From positions 1 through 64,000 of the forward strand of contig ONGP01000005.1 in NCBI GenBank assembly GCA_900317405.1: 64,000 nucleotides of DNA, read 5' to 3'. The stretch's first letter is position 1, and every line of letters begins with the position of its first letter. The stretch is from an uncultured Prevotella sp. Lineage in GTDB: Bacteria; Bacteroidota; Bacteroidia; Bacteroidales; Bacteroidaceae. The notes below the pieces were generated by a model. The model had not been told where the DNA came from, ran no database searches, and worked only from the letters and a program-made list of their open reading frames with translations. Positions 43,194-52,654 of the stretch are shown here, piece after piece. A program made the translations under genes and the position numbers.

Positions 43194-45278
43194 ATGGAGA
43201 GAAGTAGACATATAATATGGAGCATGCTGGTGATGATATCCGGCGTGCTCTTTATGCTTTCTTGCCAGCAAGGTGGGAAAGGTATTGAGAAGAGTAAAAA
43301 CGACTCGATACGGGATAGACGTGTGGACAGTCTGATAGGAACTGCCAAGCAAACTCGCAATGTGGATAGTGTTTACATGGTGGTGGATAGCTTGGAAAAG
43401 CTAAAAGAGATAGGCCCAATACGCGCCAACTTTGATAGAGGACATATCAACAAAGTCTTGGGCCAGTATCGCAATAGCGACAAGTACTGGAAGGAGGCTT
43501 TGGCAATGGAGATAAAAGGAGAAAAGGAAGAGCGTGCTTATTATCGGATCGCATCGCTCCTAGCTAACTCTCTGCAGGCTAGACACGACTACGAGGGTGC
43601 TTTGCGCATCTCGATTCCTGCTCTCAAGAAGATGAAGAAATCGGCTGTAGGTCTGCCCATGGATATAGGTCTGCAGCTGGGCGATATAGGTATCTGCCAG
43701 CTCAAGATGCGTAGATATGATGAGGCGATGAAGAGTTTCAACGAGTCGTATGAGTATTTCAAGAAGGCTCTCAATGGTGATACCTTGGCTATAGCTCATC
43801 AGAATGCACTTATCACATTCAACAACACTACACTGTTCTGCATCGATGCTCATCTATACAATCAGGCATTATTCTGGTCAACACGTGTTGACACCTTATT
43901 AGATATATATAAGAAACATCCTAAGGCTGATGCTAAAGTGGTTGATCGCCAGTATGCTCGCCAATGTAGCTTCAGGTCGCGAGCCTATCTGGGACTTGGT
44001 CAGAAGGAGAAGGCCGAGCAGATGTTTGAGGCATATCAGAATTCTGAGAGTTATAAGAGTGGTATAGAGCATGCCCCAGGCGAGTATCAGTTGGCATCAG
44101 GTCGATATGCTGAAGCGGTAGAGAGCTATGCCAACATCGAAAACGATATTCATCGTCGTATGGCCAAACCCACACTCGACATCATACAGCAATATGTGTT
44201 CCCCAAATATCGAGCAAACGCTTATGCTGGCTATCGCGATTCTACCATAGCCATAGGTCTTAGAATACTCGATGCGCTTGACTCTGCTATTGTTTGGCAG
44301 AAGATGGATGATGCTGCTGAACTGGCAACTATCTATGAGACACAGGAAAAAGACCATCAGATAGCAGAACAGGAGGCTTCACTTTCTAAACAGAGGTTTA
44401 TTGGTACAGCCATAGTGTTTGGACTGATAGTATTGGCTATGGCTATATTTATGTTCTTCCGCCATCGTGCGGCTAAGCGACTTGAGGTGGCGCATAAGCA
44501 GCTAAAGGCGGCTTACGACCAACTGGAGGAAACCACAGCTGTAAAGGAGCGAATAGAGTCTGAACTACGTATCGCACGTGATATCCAGATGAGTATGCTG
44601 CCAAACAAGTTCCCTCATCGCGACGGACTGGATCTTTATGCCTCGATGACTCCTGCTAAGGAGGTTGGTGGTGACTTGTATGGCTATCTTATACAGAATG
44701 ACAAGCTATACTTTGCTGTAGGTGATGTATCTGGCAAGGGTGTGCCTGCATCGCTGTTCATGGCTCAGGCTACGCGTTTGTTCCTTACACTTGCAAAGCA
44801 AGGTATGATGCCGGCAGAGATTTGTACACGAATGAACGATGCACTTAGCGACAACGACAACCAGAGCGGAATGTTTGTTACGTTCTGGTTGGGATTGCTC
44901 GATCTGCAGACTGGGCATCTTGACTTCTGCAACGCAGGACATAATCCACCTGTGATTGGCGGGGGCGACAATCAGGGCGACTTCCTGAAGATGGAACCAA
45001 ACGCTCCGATAGGATTGTGGAAGAACCTGCAGTATGTAGGCGAGCAGATTGATAGTATTAAGGGTCGTCCGCTTGTAATATACACCGATGGACTGAATGA
45101 GGCCGAGAATGCAAAGCAACAACAGTTTGGCGAAGAACACTTGCTTTATGTTCTCCGCCATACTAACTTTGATTCCGCACAGCAGGTTATTGAAGCCCTT
45201 AAGGCTGAAGTGGATACACATCGCGAAGGCAACGAACCAAACGACGACCTTACGATAATGTGCCTGCGTGTAAGCTAA
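43194..45278 (+). CDS. TPR lipoprotein with cytosolic SpoIIE/PP2C phosphatase domain (copy 1)
   Basis: A 694-residue predicted signalling phosphatase. The lipobox ends in FMLSC (cysteine 24). TPR-like repeats fill about 30-390, one helix lies near 402-422, and a coiled coil follows (VAHKQLKAAYDQLEETTAVK). The PP2C-type SpoIIE domain occupies the last 220 residues: ARDIQMSMLPNKFPHRDGLD, PAKEVGGDLYGYL, FAVGDVSGKGVPASLFMA, LDFCNAGHNPPVI and VIYTDGLNEAEN. Metal-binding aspartates (GGD, GD, TDG) are intact. Such enzymes dephosphorylate STAS anti-anti-sigma proteins; a STAS protein is encoded at 61878. A close paralogue is at 46987-49047. Confidence 0.87.
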   Translation: MERSRHIIWSMLVMISGVLFMLSCQQGGKGIEKSKNDSIRDRRVDSLIGTAKQTRNVDSVYMVVDSLEKLKEIGPIRANFDRGHINKVLGQYRNSDKYWKEALAMEIKGEKEERAYYRIASLLANSLQARHDYEGALRISIPALKKMKKSAVGLPMDIGLQLGDIGICQLKMRRYDEAMKSFNESYEYFKKALNGDTLAIAHQNALITFNNTTLFCIDAHLYNQALFWSTRVDTLLDIYKKHPKADAKVVDRQYARQCSFRSRAYLGLGQKEKAEQMFEAYQNSESYKSGIEHAPGEYQLASGRYAEAVESYANIENDIHRRMAKPTLDIIQQYVFPKYRANAYAGYRDSTIAIGLRILDALDSAIVWQKMDDAAELATIYETQEKDHQIAEQEASLSKQRFIGTAIVFGLIVLAMAIFMFFRHRAAKRLEVAHKQLKAAYDQLEETTAVKERIESELRIARDIQMSMLPNKFPHRDGLDLYASMTPAKEVGGDLYGYLIQNDKLYFAVGDVSGKGVPASLFMAQATRLFLTLAKQGMMPAEICTRMNDALSDNDNQSGMFVTFWLGLLDLQTGHLDFCNAGHNPPVIGGGDNQGDFLKMEPNAPIGLWKNLQYVGEQIDSIKGRPLVIYTDGLNEAENAKQQQFGEEHLLYVLRHTNFDSAQQVIEALKAEVDTHREGNEPNDDLTIMCLRVS

Positions 45279-45281
45279 ATA

Positions 45282-46961
45282 TCAATATTTAAAACTACTG
45301 CCGCCTACGAACTCTCGCATGATGCTCGTAGGTGGTATCTCTTTATCGCTGATAGGGATGAAATAGCGCAGGAACTTGAGTAGTCTGTGGGCCTCTGCAT
45401 ATTCGGCACAATTCTTTGGAACAGATGACAGGATAAGTTCGGCGTGGGTGCGCAGCACGGCAAACTCGATGTTAAGTGCCGAGTTGAACATCACATCGGC
45501 CGTTTCCTGGAATGGGAATATCCACTGATCTTCAGCCTCGCACACACTCTTCCATTGACTGATGGTTTCGCGGGCAGAGAATGCTCCCTTGTTGTAGTCG
45601 CGAATGATACGGCGCAACAGGCGATTATCTTGTGTGGGAATCCAGTTATGATCGTCGAGCGATATGCTGGTCAGGGCCGAAATGTAGATACGATACTTGG
45701 ATGAGTCGGGTATCTGCTTTGTAAGCAGCGGGTTGAGTGCATGTATACCTTCGATGATAAGTACGCTGTCATTGTTCAATTTAAACTTCTTGCCATTCCA
45801 CTCGCGCTTACCTGTCACAAAGTTGTATTCAGGTACTTCTACTACCTCGCCCTTCATCAGTCTTTCTAGATGCTCACCTAGTAACTTGTAGTCTACGGTC
45901 TCGATGTTATCGAAGTCGTACTGGCCGTTAGGCAGTTTGGGGGTGTCGACACGATTAACGAAGTAATCATCCGTAGAGAATGAGTATGGACGCAGTCCGC
46001 AAGCCAAAAGCTGTATGCTAAGGCGCTTACAGAATGTGCTCTTACCCGAGCTAGATGGACCAGTGATAAGCACTAGTCGGATTGGATTTTTGGGCTGATG
46101 GAATCTGCGGTCTATCTCTTCGGCTATCTTTACAATCTTCTTTTCCTGTAGCGCCTCGCTCACCTGTATCAGTTCAGATGCATAGCCGCGCAGTATGGCT
46201 TTGTTAACATCGCCCGCATTAGATAGTCGCATGATGATGTCCCAACGGGTCTTCTCAGCAAACATCTCGAATGTTCGTGGCTGGTCAACCTTTGGCGACA
46301 GCTGTGTAGGGTCGTTCTTATCGGGTACTCGTAACAGCAGTCCATCGTAGAGTCGCTCAAGTCCCCATACCTTAAGATATCCTGCCGATGGCACTAGCGG
46401 ACCATAGTAATAATCCACCGTGTCGCCCAGTGTGTAGTATGATGTGTATACATGTCCACTAGTCTCTATCAGCTTAACCTTATCGGCAAATCCACGCTCG
46501 CTGAACACACGTACGGCCTCTTCGGTAGTGGCCTCAGTCCTGCGGAAAGGCATATCCTGATCGATAACCTCCTTCATTCGCTTACAGATACGCTCCACAT
46601 CGTCGTCAGTCAGTGGGTCGTTACCACGCTTCTTGAAGTTGCAGTAGTATCCGCCCGATATCGGGTGTTCTATGAAGAGTTTACTGCCTGGGAATACGTC
46701 GCTGGCAGCCTTGTACAGTACAAAGCATAGCGAACGCACGTAGACGCGCTGGCCAGAACCATCGCAGGCATCGATAAACTCAACGTCTCTGTTCTGATAT
46801 AACCTGAACTTAAGTCCCTGCGACGTGTTGTTTACTTTGGCCGATACCACTGGATACTTCATATTCAGTTCGTCGGCGTATGCCTGATAAACATCTACTA
46901 GTGATGTGCCTTCTGGAAAACTCTTTGTGATGTTGTTGTTCTTGCAACGTATCTGTAACAT
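45282..46961 (-). CDS. Uridine-kinase-like nucleoside kinase with ThrRS-type N-terminus
   Basis: A 559-residue cytoplasmic protein. The first 60 residues resemble a TGS domain (ITKSFPEGTSLVDVYQAYAD). About 60-250 resembles the second additional domain of threonyl-tRNA synthetase (LFIEHPISGGYYCNF, CKRMKEVIDQDMPFRR). About 290-500 is a phosphoribulokinase/uridine kinase domain with P-loop GPSSSGKST near residue 300, YSFSTDDYFVNR and IIEGIHALNP. This architecture is conserved in Bacteroidetes and Firmicutes; the substrate is presumed uridine or a related nucleoside. It sits between two SpoIIE genes, ending 4 bp from the convergent copy 1. Confidence 0.88.
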   Translation of the reverse strand: MLQIRCKNNNITKSFPEGTSLVDVYQAYADELNMKYPVVSAKVNNTSQGLKFRLYQNRDVEFIDACDGSGQRVYVRSLCFVLYKAASDVFPGSKLFIEHPISGGYYCNFKKRGNDPLTDDDVERICKRMKEVIDQDMPFRRTEATTEEAVRVFSERGFADKVKLIETSGHVYTSYYTLGDTVDYYYGPLVPSAGYLKVWGLERLYDGLLLRVPDKNDPTQLSPKVDQPRTFEMFAEKTRWDIIMRLSNAGDVNKAILRGYASELIQVSEALQEKKIVKIAEEIDRRFHQPKNPIRLVLITGPSSSGKSTFCKRLSIQLLACGLRPYSFSTDDYFVNRVDTPKLPNGQYDFDNIETVDYKLLGEHLERLMKGEVVEVPEYNFVTGKREWNGKKFKLNNDSVLIIEGIHALNPLLTKQIPDSSKYRIYISALTSISLDDHNWIPTQDNRLLRRIIRDYNKGAFSARETISQWKSVCEAEDQWIFPFQETADVMFNSALNIEFAVLRTHAELILSSVPKNCAEYAEAHRLLKFLRYFIPISDKEIPPTSIMREFVGGSSFKY

Positions 46962-46986
46962 AAAGCGTATAATGTTGGATATGTTC

Positions 46987-49047
46987 TTAATTTACATGCA
47001 GACATAGCATAGTGAGGTCGTCGCTTGGATCGGCCCCGTTGCGATGGCGCTTAACCTCGTTCTTCATGGTCTTAATCATCTCGCTGGCACTCATCTTGCT
47101 GCTGCGCTTAACGATGGTAAGCAACTGCTCATCGCCAAACTGCTCTAGCTCAGGATTCTCGGCCTCGTTCAGTCCGTCGGTATATACAAAGAACAAACGT
47201 CCGCGTATGTCGTCGATTACCTCGCCCTGATACTTCAATCCTTCCCAAAGTCCTATAGGTGCATTGGGCTCCATATCTATAAAGTGGCTCTCGTTGCCGT
47301 TGCCTATTACTGGTGGGTTATGACCTGCATTACAGAAGTCGAGTTTGCCTGTTGGTAGATGCACCATGCCGATAAACATAGTGATAAACATACCATCTTC
47401 GTTGTTTTCTACCAGTTCGGCATTAAGTTCGGTTGCTATCTTGGCAGGTGTATAGTTACGCTTAACCATAGCACGGAAAAGTCTGATTACCTGTGCCATA
47501 AACAGTGCTGATGGCACTCCCTTACCGCTCACGTCGCCCACGCAGAAACATAGGTTGTCGCCGATGATAAGATAGTCGTACAGGTCGCCACCAACCTCCT
47601 TGGCTGCTGTCATCGAAGCGTACAACTCAAAGTCGTCGCGCTGTGGGAACTCGTTTGGTACCATCGACTCCTGGATGTGTCGCGCGATACGCAACTCACT
47701 TTCAATACGTTCTTTGGCCGATGTTGTTTCCTCTAGTTGGTCATAGGCCTGTTTCAGGTCTTCGTGCGCTTTGTGCAGTCTTGCTGACGCTTTCTGCTTG
47801 TAAAGTGCGTAAACCACGAAGAAGCCGATAATGAGGATAATAGTGATGATTGCTGCTATCTGTCGCTCGCGCAGCAGCTTAGCCTCTTGCTCAGCTATGT
47901 GGGTTTCTTGTTGCTGAGTGTTGTATATGGTAGCAAGCTCGGCTGCATCATCGGCCTTCGAACGATCGATGGCAGCGTTAAGCGAGTCGCAGATGTATGT
48001 ACTGATAGCATATACGGAGTCCTTCAGGCCAGCCTTAAGGTTGGCCTCGTATTTCTTCAGGAAGTAAGTCTGGATGTTGTCGAACGAGAACTCCATGTGG
48101 TACAGGCTTACCAACTCGTCCAGTCGCTGGAAGCACTCTGCTGCTTCTTTCCATCTTTTGGCGTCTATCAGGTACTCGCCTGCATCGAATATTCCCTCAG
48201 GGCTCTTGCTGAACTTTGTGTTCTTAAAGTTGTTATAAGCCAGTGCCGACTCCTGTGTACGACCAAGACTAGCCAATGCTGTGGCCCGATAGATATTGTG
48301 GCGTGCACGCTGCTTGTCTATATAACTTTCATCTTCAGGAAATCTACCCTCGTATTGGGTTACCATTTCCTCGTAGCGCTCACACCAGTACAATCCCTCC
48401 TTATACTGATGGGTGGCATTGCATGAGTAGGCCATATTCACTATGCCAGCGATAGCTCCCTTGTAAGTAGCTTCGGTGGGCGAAGCGTTGATATGCTCAA
48501 GGTGTTTGGTATAGGCACGTTCGAACGATTTCTTGGTGGCTTCTTCCATGTGGGCATAACGAGCCTGACCGCAACCTATGAAAACCAAAAGGTTAACATA
48601 GTCGGTAGTGGTGTCGCATCCTAGTTGTTCCAATTTGTCGGCTGCATTAATGGCTTCTTGAAGCGAGCCGTCGTAGTCGCCCTTCAGGTTCAGTAGGTTT
48701 GCTAATCTGCTGGCAGTCTTTGCATAGTAGTTTACCTCTTCTGGGTTCTTGAAGTCTTTTACCTCGCTCTCAGCTTTCTTCCAATAGTACTCGGCTGCGC
48801 GCTTTTTGCCCATACGGTCGCTGGCATATCCGCGCCAGTAGTATGACTGGGTTTCGGATATGGCTCCAATCTTAGAAAGACTATCAGCTAGAGACAACAA
48901 CAACGGATAGTCCTTGTGCTTGTATGCATCAAGGACCAATCCGTCGGCTGTTTTATTTTCAAGTCCTGTCTCCTTCCGTTCTCCGCACGCTGCCAGGAGT
49001 ACGACAACCAGTAGACAAGCTAGTAGTCTGACCGTTCTTTGGCTCAT
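46987..49047 (-). CDS. TPR lipoprotein with cytosolic SpoIIE/PP2C phosphatase domain (copy 2)
   Basis: A 686-residue paralogue of the 43194 product. The lipobox ends in LLAAC (cysteine 21). A TPR region (about 30-380) is followed by a helix near 395-414, a coiled coil (LHKAHEDLKQAYDQLEETTS) and the SpoIIE domain (IARHIQESMVPNEFPQRDDF, AAKEVGGDLYDYL, FCVGDVSGKGVPSALFMAQV, LDFCNAGHNPPVIG, FVYTDGLNEAEN). Metal-binding aspartates are present. It would dephosphorylate a cytosolic partner in response to an envelope cue (inference). It lies 25 bp upstream of the nucleoside kinase on the same strand, so the two may be co-transcribed. Confidence 0.87.
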   Translation of the reverse strand: MSQRTVRLLACLLVVVLLAACGERKETGLENKTADGLVLDAYKHKDYPLLLSLADSLSKIGAISETQSYYWRGYASDRMGKKRAAEYYWKKAESEVKDFKNPEEVNYYAKTASRLANLLNLKGDYDGSLQEAINAADKLEQLGCDTTTDYVNLLVFIGCGQARYAHMEEATKKSFERAYTKHLEHINASPTEATYKGAIAGIVNMAYSCNATHQYKEGLYWCERYEEMVTQYEGRFPEDESYIDKQRARHNIYRATALASLGRTQESALAYNNFKNTKFSKSPEGIFDAGEYLIDAKRWKEAAECFQRLDELVSLYHMEFSFDNIQTYFLKKYEANLKAGLKDSVYAISTYICDSLNAAIDRSKADDAAELATIYNTQQQETHIAEQEAKLLRERQIAAIITIILIIGFFVVYALYKQKASARLHKAHEDLKQAYDQLEETTSAKERIESELRIARHIQESMVPNEFPQRDDFELYASMTAAKEVGGDLYDYLIIGDNLCFCVGDVSGKGVPSALFMAQVIRLFRAMVKRNYTPAKIATELNAELVENNEDGMFITMFIGMVHLPTGKLDFCNAGHNPPVIGNGNESHFIDMEPNAPIGLWEGLKYQGEVIDDIRGRLFFVYTDGLNEAENPELEQFGDEQLLTIVKRSSKMSASEMIKTMKNEVKRHRNGADPSDDLTMLCLHVN

Positions 49048-49077
49048 TCTTCTGCCCTAATATTCATTTGTTGTGGG

Positions 49078-49085
49078 CAAAGATA
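49078..49085 (-). promoter_or_regulatory. TAnnTTTG box for SpoIIE copy 2
   Basis: TATCTTTG on the minus strand, 30 bp before the start codon at 49047. Confidence 0.6.
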
Positions 49086-49133
49086 CGGAAAAAGTTTGGA
49101 ACTTGCAAGTTTCTTTAATAAAATATTCAAAAA

Positions 49134-50525
49134 TTATCCGCGCGCTTCGATTTCCTTGTTAATCTCGTCGAGTCGTTCATCAGTGAGAGGATACTTATAG
49201 ATAAGTGCTCCAACGACTATGAGCAGAGCGGCAGGAATGATACATGTGAACACCAGAATGGCATTCTGTGCAGTTGCTGAATACTCGGCAAGGTGAGTAT
49301 AGTAAGCATTTACAGGTGCACTGATGAACGATGCCAAGAACACTGTGACAAAGATGCTCAGTACCAGCTGCAGGCACTTGTTGGCCTTGAACTCTGCAAA
49401 CATCTCACCATATGTAACAGGCTTCTCTGGTGTTGTGGCAATTCGTTCCTTACAGCCAGTGAAGCAGTAAAGCAGCAGTATAAATCCGATAATGGCAAAC
49501 ACGCAGGTAACGGTAAACCATGCATTTGGATCGATAGGCAGAGCCGACTCCTCACTTGCCAGGTCGAAGCCAATCATACCCATCACCAATGGGGTAATCC
49601 AGCCTGCGATTGAGAATCCTGCCTTGAAAGCAACACCTGCCAGTGCGTTTACAGTTGCTGCAGGACGGTTGCCTGTACGATACTCGGCCTCTGTGATTAC
49701 CTCAGGCACAAGTGCCCACATCAGCGAACCTACCAGCAGACCAACACCTGTCATTACCTTAGCTGTCTGAACTACGGTGTTGAGACTAGCAACATCAAAG
49801 AATTTACCGATGGTAAACAGGATGGCAAAGCCTACAAAACCGATAGAGAGAAGTAAGTAATATAGTCCCTTCTTACCGAGTAATCTCTTAAGCATAGGAA
49901 GAGAGGGCAGGATGATGAATGCAGGGATGGTGCCGATAGCCATAAACAGAGCCTGGTTCCAGTCGATGACGGTGTGTGCTACTATAGCCAGTCCGATGGG
50001 GAAGCCGGCCTGAACTACTATCTGGCCGATGTTGGCACATACCATACGGGTAGATGTAAGCTTAAGCACCTCATCATTGTCGCGTGTCATACTGGCCATG
50101 ATAGATCCATAAGGTATGTTTACTACCGAGTAAATCATACTAAGCACCGTGTAGCTTACGGTGGCATAGATAAGTTTCATGCTGGTAGACCATGTTGCGG
50201 CCTGAGGCAGCATAAGCAAACAGGCTGCTACTGTAAGTGGGATACCACCATAGAGCAGATATGTGCGATATTTTCCTAACTTAGGGTTACGGTTGTCGAT
50301 ATAACGTCCGACTACAGGACTCCAAAAGCAGTCGATGAGTCGAACAGATAGTATCAGTCCACTCACAAATGCAGGATTGATCTTCAGTACTGTAGTAAGG
50401 TAAAGCATTAAGTAACATGCCACCGTCTGGAAAATCAGGTTTTGCGCCAGGTCGCCCGATCCATAGCCGATGCGCTGGAGCCACGAGAGCTTGTAAAAGC
50501 CTTTGGTTTCGTTAGTTGTACTCAT
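49134..50525 (-). CDS. GPH-family sugar/cation symporter
   Basis: A 463-residue inner-membrane transporter with about 12 helices, of the glycoside-pentoside-hexuronide:cation symporter family within the MFS. The N-terminal LSWLQRIGYGSGDLAQNLIF and the loop VVGRYIDNRNPKLGKYRTYL are family signatures. It is 13 bp downstream of the sialate-O-acetylesterase-type gene, so it probably imports a sugar that the esterase prepares. The exact substrate is unknown. Confidence 0.9.
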   Translation of the reverse strand: MSTTNETKGFYKLSWLQRIGYGSGDLAQNLIFQTVACYLMLYLTTVLKINPAFVSGLILSVRLIDCFWSPVVGRYIDNRNPKLGKYRTYLLYGGIPLTVAACLLMLPQAATWSTSMKLIYATVSYTVLSMIYSVVNIPYGSIMASMTRDNDEVLKLTSTRMVCANIGQIVVQAGFPIGLAIVAHTVIDWNQALFMAIGTIPAFIILPSLPMLKRLLGKKGLYYLLLSIGFVGFAILFTIGKFFDVASLNTVVQTAKVMTGVGLLVGSLMWALVPEVITEAEYRTGNRPAATVNALAGVAFKAGFSIAGWITPLVMGMIGFDLASEESALPIDPNAWFTVTCVFAIIGFILLLYCFTGCKERIATTPEKPVTYGEMFAEFKANKCLQLVLSIFVTVFLASFISAPVNAYYTHLAEYSATAQNAILVFTCIIPAALLIVVGALIYKYPLTDERLDEINKEIEARG

Positions 50526-50538
50526 AATTTTTTATTTG

Positions 50539-52488
50539 TTATTTAATTGTCATTTCAAAAGAGCTCATTGGTAGTCCACTCAGCGAACGTACGTTTGCCT
50601 GTTTGGGATCATCCTTCCAGGCGTAGCGGATTTTTATACCTGATGCCTGAGATACCATAGGAACAAGAAGGGTAATAACATTGCCCCTGCCGACAGCATG
50701 CACATTTTGGTATTTGTTGCTACCATTGTTGCAAACCTCGAATGTATAGAGGTCGCCTTCTTGTATGGGCTGGTCGAGTGTGAGTTGAATAGCAGCATCG
50801 CTAACTTGAGTAGATACCACCTCAGGTGAAAGTTTCACCTTATTATTATATATAAGTTTGTCGAAACAAAGGGCGATACGTTCGGCTACCTCCTTTTTGC
50901 GCAGGGGATGGATGTCTACGGTCTCGCCCAGGTCATTGATTACTGCCAGTTCGGCGTGTGCGTCGGCCTTGGCGGCGGTGCGCTGAGCCTCGCGCAGTTG
51001 TGCCCAACCACTATTTACTGGCTCTGTCTGTGGTGTGATGGGGCGTGGGAAGCCTGTCTGTTGGCGACCATCGTAATTAGCCAACTGTACTATCACAAAC
51101 GGCATTTGCTGGTCGTGCCAGCAATCACGCCAATTGCCCATTAGTTTCTTCAGATAGTCGGCGTATGGGGCAGGGTTGCCTGTGTTCGATTCGCCCTGAT
51201 ACCACACAATGCCATTGATAGCGTATGGTGCCAGTGGATAGAGCACTGCGTTGTAGAGTGTGGTTGGCAGATTCTGGAGCGAAACATCACTACTGGGGCA
51301 CTGAGGCATCTCTGCACCCACCTTCATCTTCCACTCATCGCCTAGTGGCAACACGTCCTTAGGCATAGGGTTCTGCGACATTCGGTCATCGCCAAAGCAC
51401 AGCATATATGGCTTCTCTGGGATGAAGTGACATGCACCGTATTTATTGATGAATCGGATTGCAATCACGTTGTCGCCCTCACGCAGCAGTCCTTCGGGTA
51501 TGTCATAGCGGCGAGGAGGATACTGATAGCCTGTCTGGCCTATTTGTTTGCCGTTCAGATAAGTTACATCGCGATCGAAGAGTGTGCCTAGCAGTAGTCG
51601 TGCAGGCTTGCCAGCATGCTCCTTGTCTATAGTGATGTGCTTGCGCAACCATACACTACCTGTGCCGCGCCACGTCCAGTTGTTCTGGTTTATCACTGGC
51701 CACTGACTGTCGTCGCACTGTGTGTCAGCATATCCAGGGTCGGCCTCGTTCAGCATTGTCTCCCACTGATGGTTGGCAGCGCCGTTGGCCTGCATTTGAG
51801 CGCGCACATAATTGTCGCTTTGGTATATCTGCATCTTTTTTATCAGCATCGGATAGTCGGCCTTCAGCGAGTCCTCGCTTATCCATGCCTCGATGGGTGT
51901 GCCACCCCAGCTGTTTACTATTATGCCCTGAGCTACCTTATTTTTCTCGAACATCTTCTTGCCCAAGAAATAACCTATTGCTGAGAATGGCCATGCGTTC
52001 TGCTTGTTGAGTGGCTTCCAGTTGATGCTGGTTGGACGAATGTCATCCTTTACACCATGTGTACTGGTCTCGTTCTGTACGCGGAACAAGCGGATGTTGG
52101 TATTCTCGTAGTTGTCTACCTCGGTAGTGTACTGCGGATAAACACGCTCTATATGTACATCAATGTTGGATTGACCCGATAGCAACCACACGTCGCCTAT
52201 CATGATGTTATCGATGGTCAGTTCATTGATAGCCATCTGATAAGGGCCGCCAGCCTTCATCTTTGGCAGGTCAACTTGCCATCGGCCATTGGCATCAGCT
52301 GTGGTCTGAAATAGTTTCTTGTTGAATCGTATGGTTACGGTTTCGCCGGCATCGGCTTTGCCCCAAACGGGTATGATTTTTTCGCGCTGCATCACCATGC
52401 CCGACTGGAATAGTCGGGGCATAGTAACTTTGGCATTGATAGTGGTCAGGCAAAACAGTGTTGCGCAAATAAAAAATATTTTTTTCAT
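50539..52488 (-). CDS. Sialate O-acetylesterase-type carbohydrate esterase
   Basis: A 649-residue exported SGNH-type esterase that removes acetyl groups from sialic acids or plant polysaccharides. The signal peptide ends near TINAK. Catalytic blocks are WLLSGQSNIDVH (nucleophile Ser), GGTPIEAWIS, VWYQGESNTGNP and VDIHPLRKKEVA (Asp-x-x-His). Around 300-400 there is an inserted beta-galactosidase-like jelly roll (WTWRGTGSVWLRKHITIDKE). The ATG at 52488 was chosen because a promoter box at 52516-52509 lies inside the longer frame from 52593. The neighbouring GH43 and transporters make acetylated xylan a likely target (inference). Confidence 0.88.
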   Translation of the reverse strand: MKKIFFICATLFCLTTINAKVTMPRLFQSGMVMQREKIIPVWGKADAGETVTIRFNKKLFQTTADANGRWQVDLPKMKAGGPYQMAINELTIDNIMIGDVWLLSGQSNIDVHIERVYPQYTTEVDNYENTNIRLFRVQNETSTHGVKDDIRPTSINWKPLNKQNAWPFSAIGYFLGKKMFEKNKVAQGIIVNSWGGTPIEAWISEDSLKADYPMLIKKMQIYQSDNYVRAQMQANGAANHQWETMLNEADPGYADTQCDDSQWPVINQNNWTWRGTGSVWLRKHITIDKEHAGKPARLLLGTLFDRDVTYLNGKQIGQTGYQYPPRRYDIPEGLLREGDNVIAIRFINKYGACHFIPEKPYMLCFGDDRMSQNPMPKDVLPLGDEWKMKVGAEMPQCPSSDVSLQNLPTTLYNAVLYPLAPYAINGIVWYQGESNTGNPAPYADYLKKLMGNWRDCWHDQQMPFVIVQLANYDGRQQTGFPRPITPQTEPVNSGWAQLREAQRTAAKADAHAELAVINDLGETVDIHPLRKKEVAERIALCFDKLIYNNKVKLSPEVVSTQVSDAAIQLTLDQPIQEGDLYTFEVCNNGSNKYQNVHAVGRGNVITLLVPMVSQASGIKIRYAWKDDPKQANVRSLSGLPMSSFEMTIK

Positions 52489-52508
52489 AAAAAGTTGCAT
52501 TGATGTTG

Positions 52509-52516
52509 CAAAAGTA
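52509..52516 (-). promoter_or_regulatory. TAnnTTTG box for the esterase-transporter operon
   Basis: TACTTTTG on the minus strand, 20 bp before the start codon at 52488. Confidence 0.6.
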
Positions 52517-52622
52517 ACAAATTTCTTCGTTGAAATGGCGAAAAAGTGCCATTTTCTTGCCCGATGACACATTTGAAAAAGCATCTGTAACAATTTAGAA
52601 TGTCGGACAACCGATTTTTCAC

Positions 52623-52630
52623 TATCTTTG
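52623..52630 (+). promoter_or_regulatory. TAnnTTTG box for the transporter-GH43-sigma operon
   Basis: TATCTTTG, 24 bp before ATG 52655. It is divergent from the esterase promoter within a 166-bp gap. Confidence 0.62.
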
Positions 52631-52654
52631 CACCAGTTTTTGTAATCAACAGTT

